Assembly: GCF_001625215.2 (NCBI RefSeq) | Contig: NC_030383.2 | Location: forward strand, 62,486,949-62,550,948 | Direction of reading: 5' to 3' | DNA length: 64,000 nucleotides | DNA from: Daucus carota subsp. sativus | Taxonomy: Eukaryota; Streptophyta; Magnoliopsida; Apiales; Apiaceae | In this document: piece by piece, positions 31,771 through 42,135 of the stretch | Layout: each line of letters opens with the position of its first letter | How positions within the stretch are numbered: position 1 is the stretch's first letter | Position numbers and translations under genes: made by a program | The notes under the pieces: generated by a model | What the model was told of the DNA's origin: nothing | The model's input: only the letters and a program-made list of their open reading frames with translations | Databases searched by the model: none

Positions 31771-34700
31771 TTAAAATAGCCAGTTCATACTGATGTTGCC
31801 AAGCCAAACATAAAGCGGGAGTTGAGCTACAGCAATGAAGAGCAAGAGGTAGTGGTGTCTGCTTGAATCGTATGTCCTTACCTCTGCAAAAAGTACTCTC
31901 TTCATCGTCTTTACCAAGAAAATTCCCATGCATAAGCATGTCCATGGCATCAAGAAGTAGTATGAATAGCTCCACACAATTTTCCCAAATACAGCCATAC
32001 ACATACCCGTGAAGGTATATCCAGCATATGCTACAATATCAAGTAAAGGTGCCTCACCACTACCTAGTGAAAATAATGACATTTTCAGTAGTGAAACTTG
32101 CAAGAACCAACCCACCAAACCCTTGATAAACAGCCAATTCAGAGCTTCAGGGGTAAACCTGTTAAAATAGAAGAAACAAATTCACAACAATTTTTTTTTT
32201 GTTTGTCGTGCACCTTTATTGAAGAGGAAAAGTGAATGAGTAATGTGAAAAATGGTGCACTTGATAGTGAACATATTGAATTGCAGTTGTAATTTTTTTT
32301 AATAGGGGTTTTTATATCTAGTAACAGCATGACCATACTTCAGGAACAGTTCAATATTTCAATATATCTAGAAGAGCTCAACTGTACTAAGAAATTCATG
32401 ATAGACTTTACTTTAGCTTTTCCTTTAAAGAGCACAAGCACCATAACTAATAAGAAATTTGGAAAATAGCCTAAAAAGTTCAGCAGTCCGCAACATAAAA
32501 CTATAAAAGAACTAAGCAATTTCTGTTCTTGCTTCTACAGTTTTTTAATATGTAAGGAACTAGACTAGAATAGATGTACTATTAAATCTACGACTTTTTT
32601 GCAATTTGGTGGCCTGAACAATTTTTTTACAAAAAAATGACTATTTTATAAAAGTTGACATTGTATGAACTGAACTATTTGATTTTTAATAGATGATTAC
32701 ATCCCCTCAGTAAGGCGTTAGTTCTTTTAGGGGATATACATCAGTTTGAAAATGTTCTTACAATTTTTTGTCTGTTCCATATATATATTAATGTGTATAA
32801 TACCAAACAAACACCAGGGATTGACAGTGGGTTCAATTGACACCAATGAAATTTAAAAAGAAAACAAAAATATTTTGTACGTAATTTTTTTTTAATCGAT
32901 ACTCAAATTAATAAATTTCAGTTTTGACCCCACTAAAAAACTGTGTTTATACTTTATAGCGATAGATTCAATATGAGACTGGTGCTTTCGGTTCCCAGTT
33001 ACACACTTAAACCACTGCACACAACATATATATACATTTTACCTCCGGTAGCTGGCCGGAAGTACTAATGTTGTCGTTGGCAGTGTCGAAGTGAACAGCT
33101 AGTATATGTTGTAGCTAAATGCCTATGTCTCACAGGATTTAATTTTGTTATTCTGGGTAACATGAGGACAGAAGATTTATACTGCTAGCAAGGGCAAGGA
33201 CAGGATGACCCAATATAGCACAATTAAAGAGGACTGTGCAGCAGCTTGTGTGGAGGACTGTAACTGTGAAGCTACTGGAATGGATATTTGTTTAATACTT
33301 TCTTCTTTCATTTTTAAGAAAAGCGGCATTTATTTAAGTGCGTGACACAAAACTTCTACAACGTAACTTTTTGAAAAAGTCTCTAGCCAAATTTATGTTT
33401 CCACACTCTGAAAACATATCAGTAAATGCAGTTGTGATTGAAGCATTAGTTTCTAAATCTTTGCACCCAACTAATGTGATATAATCATATTCTACACCAT
33501 AAGGAGAACAGTGATGGTGCCACAGTCTCTGTGTGTGTATATAAATGATCTGATAGTGGTAACTGGTATCGAGAAAGGACAGGATTTTGGGGAGAGGGGG
33601 GGGGGGGGGGGGGGGGGGTTGATGGAGGAGTTATTTTTTCTGGATTTGGTCAAGGGTCTGGTAATGAAGAAGGTAGTAATGATCAAAGTTAGGGCTTCAA
33701 TGTGTGTGAGTGTGCAGGTGCCTTAATGTGAATTAATAATCCATAGACCCTCTTCTAAACAACAAATATATCCTTAAGATATTAACTTCCGCTAATACAA
33801 ATCAAATAAATGCAATCATTTGTTAAAATGAAATAGTTTAATTCATACAATGCAAACTTTTATAGGATAGTCATTTTTCTGTAAAAATATTATACTTGAG
33901 GCCAACAAAGTGCAAGTTTTAAATCTAATTACTACTAGCATATTGTGCTCCATAATATAAGGTAAATAAAAATACAGAATTCATAGAACCCAGCTAAATT
34001 AAATAAATTTTACTCCAATTGGCAGTAACTTTGAAAAAGGAAAACTACTAAAGTTTCTTGGACACCCAACATCAAAAACAAAGTTAAAACAAAACATCAA
34101 ATAACATATATGAAAAAAGTATTCGTGCTGACACTTACTTCCCATGAAGACCCAATAAGAATCCAGCAAGAATAACGTAGGTACCAAACGCCATGAATGG
34201 AATATAGAGATCTGGAGCATTGATATCATATATAGGGGGTTTATAGGAAAGTCTTCCTCCTACTGGTTCAGTAATTCTTGTCCAATGACCCTAATATAGA
34301 ATAAAGGAAAAGAGTGGGGGAAGATTCAGTTATTTTTCGATGGCGGAGAATATCTAAGAGAAAATGAGGGAAAGGATTTGCATAAAACTTACTCTGTGCA
34401 GGAAAGGGAAAAGAACGACCTTTAATTTGTTCCTCACATAGTGGTCATTAACTTGGAAATAGTATTGGGGATCAGAGAAGTACCTGCTTATCTGTTTTCA
34501 ATCAAGAATTATTAATATACAACCAAAAAGCATACTCTTAAATTAATTTCATATTTTGCATTCCCAATAAATTAAATGTGAGACAACAAATGTAATTAAT
34601 CAGCAATCACTTTTGGCAGTAACATAAGAATATATTATTTTGCTCGAGAATAAATGCATTTAAACAAATGCCTATAATCCTAGAACACTACTTACATTGC

Positions 34701-34866
34701 TTTGCACATATTCTGAACTTGACCCTAAAATCTTCTCTCCATAAGCGCCTAGTCCACCTCTAATTAGCCCCGAGCCCGCACCTGAGAATGCACTCCCAAA
34801 AGGAATTTGTTGCCCATTTGCCGGAAGTCTTGTTCCACCTGGTTGGTTCCCAATATTATCATACAT
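31771..34866 (-). CDS. YIF1: YIF1-type Yip1-domain membrane protein
   Basis: Four coding exons: 34866-34696, 34491-34393, 34290-34139 and 32158-31771. All have GT-AG splice sites, total 269 aa, as for plant YIF1. The start [11 protein letters not shown] follows directly after an acceptor, so the 5' UTR is in an upstream exon (about 35.6-35.7 kb). The N-terminal part is cytosolic and Gly-rich with [38 protein letters not shown] follows. The C-terminal Yip1 domain has about five hydrophobic helices (from [17 protein letters not shown] to the end). YIF1 binds Yip1 and Rab GTPases and acts in ER-to-Golgi vesicle traffic. It is a single-copy housekeeping-type gene that bounds the DC1 cluster; its 3' flank was caught in the duplication. 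The large last intron contains a 23-base G run. Confidence 0.93.
33596..33618. repeat. Run of 23 G in a YIF1 intron
   Basis: Uninterrupted G on the plus strand (C on the transcribed gene's sense strand), preceded by GGGGAGA. It lies in the third coding-region intron. It could form a G-quadruplex and would be error-prone in sequencing. Confidence 0.9.
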
Positions 34867-35508
34867 TCCTGCGATACAAAATAAAATTCAAAATAATGTC
34901 AGACCCCATTTGCTTCGAAACAAAGCCGCAAATTTACAATACCAACAAATCCCTACATATATCATCCAATCCCCAACAAACATTAATACATATATTGTCC
35001 TATTCGCAGTCAAAGTAGTTCGCTATAGTAACAATCTTGCATCAATACCTTACCATCTGAAACTCACTCGGTAATAACAACTTCTGTGAAAAAACATTCA
35101 CAATCACAATATAGCCTATTCTAGATGCTCAATATAGTAATAATCTTGCATCAATCATCACCTTACCATCAAAATTTCACCCGGGAACCAAAAATCCACA
35201 TTCGCAAACATTTCACAGCTCCCAACCAATACAATTGTTTTAGTAACCACTTCAACAATCAACATCAAAATACATATACCTTCATTACAACAATTATATA
35301 TTACTTCTTCAAGAAAAAATAAAAATCAAACTTTCACAAATCAAAAAGGCAACAAGAGCTCATAACAAATGCATATCTAACATAAAGATCAAGAAAATCA
35401 ATTTCACATCACCACATTGAAATTCAAAACAACCCCACCTCACAAAATCACACAAACACAATAAAGTTCTAAAAATTATACAAATCTACAGTCACAAATC
35501 AAAGACAC

Positions 35509-35563
<55 letters not shown>

Positions 35564-35730
35564 AAGTGCACAACAGAGAGAGATACAAGATGGGCATACT
35601 TGAATTGTTGCGGAGGAAACAAGAGATCGAAAAGGGCGTGGAGATTTTGTGAATCTTGGCTCTGTTTCTTCACTTTCCTCTCTTCTTGTGTCTGTAATTG
35701 TGTATGCAAACACAGAAGATGGGCTTATTG
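34867..35730 (-). other. YIF1 5' UTR region with intron
   Basis: The coding start sits just after a splice acceptor, so a noncoding first exon should lie upstream. A likely one ends near 35600, where the minus strand reads CAATTCAA|GTATGCCC, and begins around 35.7 kb. The region contains no coding frame of note; frames across the GA repeat are low-complexity. Confidence 0.5.
35512..35561. repeat. (GA)25 / (CT)25 microsatellite
   Basis: Fifty bases of perfect AG dinucleotide. It would read as CT on the YIF1 sense strand, in the presumed 5' UTR intron just after the first exon. Such CT/GA tracts are common in plant leader regions and can bind GAGA-binding proteins. Confidence 0.9.
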
Positions 35731-36679
35731 GATCTTGATTTCGGATATGGAGTGCTTGATCTTATTATTAGTGGGTTGAACAAAAAGCCCAGACCCGGAA
35801 ATTTTCTTTCACTATAATTTTATGCGGAACTGGGAAGTAGAATATAATGAGTATATAAAACATTATACTTTTTTAATATTCCTTAAAAAAGGAGAATCAA
35901 TTAATAATTATTTATTATTTAATCATGATTAAGAGTATTATTAATGTATTGATGATACTGATTAATAATTACTTTTTATTTATGTAGAAAATTCTAATTG
36001 ATGATGATTTTTATACATATAACAGATCATGTTATTAATAAAATTGAAGAGATATTTGTACTATATTTTATAAATGGGTCGAGGTTCCTGGCAGCCGTAT
36101 GCCGGGGACCGGTTATACAACCCACGATTTCTTGCCTGTTGGATGCATATCCAGCGGTCAGGATCGTATTAAATTTTAATATGTCCAGCGCTTTTTTAGC
36201 GCTGGACGGGGATTCCCATGTCCAGCGCTAAAACTGGATATGCATCCAACGACCCAGAATCTGGGTGTTGGATAAGCGCTCCACAGCAGCCGTATGCTGT
36301 GGACCGCTACCCTTTATAAATTTACTTATCTATAATCATTTTGTCAAATAATTATTATCAATTAAACAAATTCAATGAAAATAAATAATTTTCAACTACC
36401 TAAAAAAATACAAAACAATATCAATCTTAATTATCAAAGAAATTATTTTAATTTAAAAACAATTTTAATTTAGTAAGCAAATTACGATTTTTACCACAAT
36501 TTTACTTCAATATTCTACCGCTGCTAACTTGGTCTCTCGTCTCATTCAGGTCCTTCCTTTCTCATCTCTACATTTTAGCACAAACACAACAAAGGGGTTT
36601 TTCGAGGGTTTAACAAAATCCACATACACTAGAAACACACACACACACACAACCAGGAACTCACTCAAACATATTCACT
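35731..36679. promoter_or_regulatory. Shared upstream region of divergent YIF1 and TPR genes
   Basis: About 0.95 kb between the presumed YIF1 first exon and the TPR start codon. It is AT-rich, includes a Mutator-type MITE (36076-36312) and a short AC repeat (about 36635-36651) in the TPR leader. Individual promoter elements could not be assigned with confidence. Confidence 0.5.
36076..36312. mobile_element. Mutator-type MITE between divergent genes
   Basis: 237 bases with ends GGGTCGAGGTTCCTGGCAGC and (reverse complement of the right end) GGGTAGCGGTCCACAGC. A perfect 9-bp duplication TTTATAAAT flanks it (36067-36075, 36313-36321). The interior has inverted TCCAGCGCT motifs able to fold. The 9-bp duplication marks the Mutator superfamily. 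Confidence 0.85.
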
Positions 36680-39600
36680 ATGATGAGAAGAGCTTCATCA
36701 AAACTCATACCCTTAACCAAACCCTCTTTCTCTCTTCTCTCCAGAAATCTCTCTACTCAAAACCCCACCAATCACATTTTATCATCAAACCCTAATTTCA
36801 AGAATTGCCCACAAACCCATGTTTTGATCAACTCAAGATCCAATTTTGATGCTAGCCCATCTCAAGATTTTAGTACTCTGGTAGACCCAAGGCTGAAAAT
36901 CCCACAAATATCATCAAGACAGCGGAAAATTAAAGAAAAATCACAGCTTGAAGAGGCTTTTGAGGCAGCAGAGACTGCTGATGAGATGGTGAAGGCTTTT
37001 AAAGAAATGGAAGCGAGTTTCGAAGAGAAGGAACTTGGGTTGGCTTGCTTGAAAATGGGGCTTAAATTTGATCAAGAAGGTGAGGAACCCGAAAAAACTT
37101 TGTCTTATGGTCTTAGAGCTTTGAAAATTTTGGATAATAATAATGGTTTTTCTTTTCCGCTTGCGATGACTTTACAATTGTTGGGTTCTGCTTGTTATAA
37201 TTTGAAAAGGTTTAATGATAGTTTGGGGTATCTTAATAGGGCTAATAGGATGTTGACTAAGTTACAGGAAGAGGGTAAGATTAGTATTAATGATATTAGT
37301 CCGGTTCTTCACGCGGTTCAGCTTGAGTTAGCGAATACTAAGACTGCGTTAGGGAGGAGAGAAGAAGCTCTTGTTAATCTCAGGACTTGTTTGGAAATTA
37401 AAGAAATGACTTTGGAAGAGGATAGTAAAGAACTTGGTAATGCTAATAGGGATTTAGCTGAGGCTTATGTCGCGGTTTTGAATTTTAAGGATGGGTTGGC
37501 ACATTGTTTGAAGGCTATGGAGATACATAAGAGGAAATATGGGTTGAATTCGGTGGAGGTTGCACATGATAGGAGGTTGCTTGGAGTAATTTATACTGGA
37601 TTAGAGGAGCACGAGAAGGCACTGGATCAGAATCAGTTGTCGCAGAAGGTGTTGAAGAATTGGGGCCTTAAATCTGAGTTGCTTCGCGGTGAAATTGATG
37701 CAGCAAACATGAAAATTGCATTAGGAAAGTACGATGATGCTATTAATAGTTTAAGAGGTGCTGTTCAACAGACTGAAAAAGATAGTGAGGAGCGAGCTAT
37801 GGTATTTGTTTCTATGGCCAAAGCGTTTTGTAATCAGGAAAATTTTGCTGACTCAAAGCGGTGTCTACAGATTGCTTGTGGGATTCTGGATAAGAAAGAA
37901 AGCATGGCCCCGGAAGATGTTTCTGAGGCATTTATGGAAATATCAATGCTATATGAGACAATGAATGAGTTTGAAACAGCAATTTCTTTGTTAAAGAGAT
38001 CGCAGGCCATGCTTGAGAAGCTTCCACAAGAGCAGCACTCAGTTGGAAGTGTTTCAGCAAGGATTGGTTGGTTACTTTTGCTGACAGGAAAGGTGAAGCA
38101 GGCTATTCCTTACTTGGAAGAGGGGGCAGAAAGATTAAAAGAGAGCTTTGGTTCTAGGCATTATGGGGTAGGGTATGTTTACAACAATTTGGGTGCAGCA
38201 TATCTGGAACTAGATAGGCCTGAGTCAGCTGCACAAGCTTTTGCATTTGCGAAGGAGATTATGGACGTGTCTCTTGGTCCTCATCACTCCGATTCAATCG
38301 AGTCATGCCAGAACCTTTCAAAAGCTTATGATGCCATGGGAAGGTTAGTACATTTAAGTTTATCTTGATAGCATTAAATACCTGATATGGACTAGTAGTA
38401 CAGTATATATATTATTTCCTACGATAGTTAATGTTCACTAGGAATATACTACATATGACATTTTAGTATTTTACAAGTATATCCACCATTTTAAAGGATC
38501 CCTGTTCTTTTAGAAAAAACGTTACTAATACTTCATCTATGATAAAGCTAGGTCATACCAGCTTTGTCCTTGAACTTTTTATTATCATTATACAGAACCT
38601 ATTAGTAGTCTGTAGTACACCCATACAGATATACTGTCTCCCTTGTCTTCATACCCTTATTACTCACGCAAGACTTTAAAGTTCAAATGCTTATTTTAGG
38701 ACTTAACAATAGCACACACCTGGAAATCCCGTTATGGAATGCAGCTCTCTACTTTTTACTTCTAAACTGCAATCGTAGAGCTTAGCGTATATACTATCGA
38801 ATAGAATTCAGCATTTTTGTAGAAAAGAGTGCCTTGTCCAAAAGTAGCTCTGTCCCAATGGCAGAAGTAGATTACAGTTTCTAATACCTATATAGTACAC
38901 GTACGATGGTTCAGTCTTGTATGTTTCCAGTTCAAATGATTTCACAATGATACTTCGCAGTAGTTAGAAATTAAGTGTGTGCTACAGCCTCTCCTTTTAT
39001 TCTACGACTCCCCATTGCTTGGTAAGATACATGAAAGTACTTCAAGTTCAAAAAAATATGTTCTATGAATCCCGTCTCTATTTACCAGGTAGTGGTACAT
39101 GAGTACTTAAACTGGAGTTCTACTTTTACATGAATCTGCTAAGATTTTTTTCTCTTCAGAGTCACTATCAGTCACTATAGGCGTTATTACAAATTCAAAA
39201 GCTGAAGGTTTTGTTCACTTGTATCAGAGAACTGAATCATATACAAAAACCAGCCAATTTAAATATGCGAGAGTTAAAATCTGACAAAGCTATCTCTTTA
39301 TAGATTTGGAAATACGTGTGGTTGAATAAATTAAGCTTGATGAAGTGTGATTGATTCGACAACTCTTGATTTTTATAGTCAGTTGGCAAATATCATTATT
39401 AGATTGCTATTGTGGTTTTTTTTACAAATTCTAAAGCCGGTAGTTCTGTTCACACTTCACATTTATCCAAAAGTTCAATCATCCTGATAAACTAGCCTAT
39501 TTCATGTGCCAAAATTAAAATCTGAGAAAGCCATCTCTAATTAAATTTGTGAAATACTTCTATGTATCTAAAATAAGCTCAATCAAGTAGGGATGAGCAG

Positions 39601-40981
39601 AAACCGAACCGAAAATCGAACCGAACCGAAAACCGCCAAAACCGCATGAAACCGCACCGAATAAAACCGAACCGAATAAAAACCGCACCAATACTTTGGT
39701 TTTGGTTTTGGTTTTCACAAATTTTAAAACCGAATACAAACCGAACCGCACCGCAATAATATATATATATATATATATTAATTTAATTATTTATTTTATA
39801 TATTTTAAGATAATATATAAATTATATGTATAATAAAATATATATCAGGTATGTGAGTTTTTGTACACTGCCAGCCCAGTATCTTGTTACAACATGATTC
39901 ATGAGCATATAATTTTTAAGATTTTTAGTGCAAGACTGCAAGTTACTGGTGATGCTACTGTTTTATATCTGAAGTTTTGAACAGGGCTCTGTGATTTGAA
40001 TTGCATTAGCAGATTAGCTTGTAATAGTTCCGGTTGCGGTTTTAGGTGCAAACTGCACCAAACCGCACCATGCACATCCCTACAATCAAGTGTGATTGCC
40101 TGGATCGTTCTCGGTTGCATTTGTGTAATATGGTAATTCATTATCAAGACTAGCCTATTTCATGGGCAAAAATTAAAATATTACATAGCCGTCTCTAATT
40201 AGATATATGAGATACATGTATTATCTAAATTAAGCTCGATGAAGTGTGATTGAATAGATCATTCTTGGTTGCATTTATGTGACGTTGCGGTAACATTTTT
40301 TCAAGATTTTAGTCATATTTTCAAGATTTTAGTTGTAATGTGGAAATTGTGTCATACGTGTCCATGATTGCATATGGATGTTTTATTCATAGTTTTTCAA
40401 TTTTTACCATAGTTCTTTATGTGTTTTTGTCAATTAATTACATTTGGTAACATATGATATGATTGTAATTATATGAGAGAGACTTTTTGCTTTATAAATC
40501 TGCACTATAATTAGATCTGACTTATGATATGAAAAAGAGTATATTTCATTTCTTTTGGCAAGAAACTAATGATTCAGGTTCTTCAAGTCGTACCTTTTGT
40601 TTTGTAACTTGAGTATGCCTTCATAATACGATTTTTTTTACCGCGAAGTCCTTTATGAATTACCTGCGCCAAGGCTCTATCTTTTCATGATCTGTTTTTT
40701 TAAGTATGATGTTTGACATCATCTTTTAATTCTGCAGCTATGCAATTGCGATTAACTTCCAGGAGAAAGTAGTTGAGGCCTGGGAAGGCCATGGTCAAAG
40801 TGCAGAAGACGAACTTAAAGAAGCACTTCGTCTTCTTGAACATCTAAAGCAAAAGGCTCGTGGTGCATTATCAAAAGAGGTTCCCCAAAAGGCCCTGCCT
40901 CTTCCCCACACTAAAGAATCTGTAGCAGTTAGGTCACTATCAGCCTTAGCAGACACTGAAAAGCTATCAAAGGCAGCCTAA
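36680..40981 (+). CDS. Kinesin-light-chain-like TPR protein, probably mitochondrial
   Basis: Two exons, 36680-38343 and 40738-40981. The junction is AG|GTTAGT .. CTGCAG|C, rebuilding Ser in ..DAMGSYAIAI; 635 aa. The first ATG is followed directly by a second (36683). The N-terminus (MMRRASSKLIPLTKPSFSLLSRNLSTQ) is rich in Arg/Ser/Leu without acids, like a mitochondrial presequence. From about residue 95 on, tetratricopeptide helices run through most of the protein (for example ELGNANRDLAEAYVAVLNF, GVGYVYNNLGAAYLELDRP), followed by a basic C-terminal tail. It matches a plant family of KLC/NPHP3-like TPR proteins; TPRs bind partner proteins and no catalytic role is expected. The single large intron holds a hAT element. 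Reading without splicing gives a 562-aa form ending in VHLSLS. Confidence 0.9.
38344..40737 (+). other. Large TPR-gene intron with internal repeats
   Basis: 2.39 kb, GT-AG. A block with AAGCTTGATGAAGTGTGATTG and a following CCTATTTCATG motif recurs in diverged form around 39330, 39575 and 40230, so the intron grew by local duplication. It also contains the hAT element 39588-40082. No gene seen inside. Confidence 0.6.
39588..40082. mobile_element. hAT-type element in the TPR intron
   Basis: 495 bases with ends TAGGGATGAGCA and TGCACATCCCTA, and a perfect 8-bp duplication CAATCAAG (39580-39587, 40083-40090). One subterminal region is filled with ACCGAACCGAA motifs and the other has AACCGCACC. 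An AT repeat is at about 39757. No transposase. Confidence 0.88.
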
Positions 40982-42135
40982 CAGGTAACCATATGCTGTT
41001 GGATAATCTTGTGCAGAAAGTTACTTTTTGGCTTGTAGTGAGCTTCATTACTAAACGCCTGAGTTACGAATTAGTCATTTTGATATATTATGATATCCTT
41101 AGTAATCATAAATGGTGACTACAGTTATAGAATGCAGTAGGCCAGTAGTTCTTTATTACTGGTCCTTAAAACTTGTTCTTAATTACATCATAACTCTGCT
41201 TTTCTCACGATTTGGTGAATATTTATGCCCTTTTCTTTTATGTTGCTCCATGTTTATGTTATTAATAATAGTAAGGTGCAAGCATCAGCTTTGTGATGAT
41301 TTACCAATGGGATTTCTTTTTAGTTGTCAAGTGAATGGAAAATGTTCTAATTAGTGATTTGAAATCAGGTTGTTGCATAAAAGAGATGAAAAATTTTGTA
41401 CGATACAGCTTCCAAGAGAAAGTAGTATTTGCTCAACTGCTTTCGCCTCTTGAAAGACATGTTCTAAAGATGGTTAATTTAACTGATTAGTTACCTGAAT
41501 AATCATTACAAGATAATCATTACTATAAAATACTAGTGCCGATTAGATTTAAATATGACTAATCATTACAAGATAATCATTACTATAAAATACTAGTGCC
41601 GATAAGATTTAAATATAACTAAATCATTGCAATTAACCTTCACATAAACACCATGTGTTGCACAATATTCTGAACTATAGTTACATCAACTGATATTGGA
41701 GCAAATTTATGGTGAACTCTTGTGATATAGATCTCTCAAAATGGAATATAAACCCTTCCCAGAAAACTACCGAAATCGGTACCAAAACACACAAAAATAT
41801 CCAAACATCACACACTAACATTCCAAAAGATGAACATAACACACTAACATTCCAAAACGATGAACATGACTAACAACTTTGATGAAGTACTAAACCGAAT
41901 CTCATCCAGAAAAAGATTAGGTCTAGTTTTTATTGAAAATCGGTAAATAGAAGAGAAGATGGGAGAACGAATGGGGCTTAATCGAGGATGAAGATTTGAA
42001 AAATGGAGAAGTGGTGGCTAGAACCCTAGTTACGGAAGTCGACTCACGAAACATCTGAAACGGTGAGTGTTAGAAAAATGCAGTAGAGTAGTACATTATT
42101 AATTGCAAGACAATGAAGAAGATAAATCGAGTATA
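40982..42135. other. TPR 3' flank and TPS1 3' flank
   Basis: 41010-41110 is TPR 3' sequence whose relatives recur inside the TPS cluster (46730, 52650, 63440). 41750-42135 matches 58900-59287, the 3' flank of TPS3. A tandem 60-bp duplication is at 41501-41620. The 80-codon frame 41112-41354 has no recognisable domain and I do not call it. Confidence 0.6.
41501..41620. repeat. 60-bp tandem duplication
   Basis: Two adjacent copies (41501-41560, 41561-41620) starting AATCATTACAAGATAATC, with about two mismatches. Confidence 0.9.

Noticed and set aside
31685-32002. 105-codon minus-strand frame overlapping the YIF1 last exon
   Set aside because: It is an alternative frame; the YIF1 frame ([16 protein letters not shown].., MPWTCLC..) is clearly the real one.
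33492-33726. Frames with a run of Pro or Gly
   Set aside because: They come from translating the poly-G tract in an intron.
35476-35713. Frames with Ser-Leu repeats
   Set aside because: They come from translating the (CT)25 repeat in the YIF1 5' region.
41501-41620. CRISPR-like repeat array
   Set aside because: Only two adjacent 60-bp copies with no spacers, in a plant genome; it is a plain tandem duplication.
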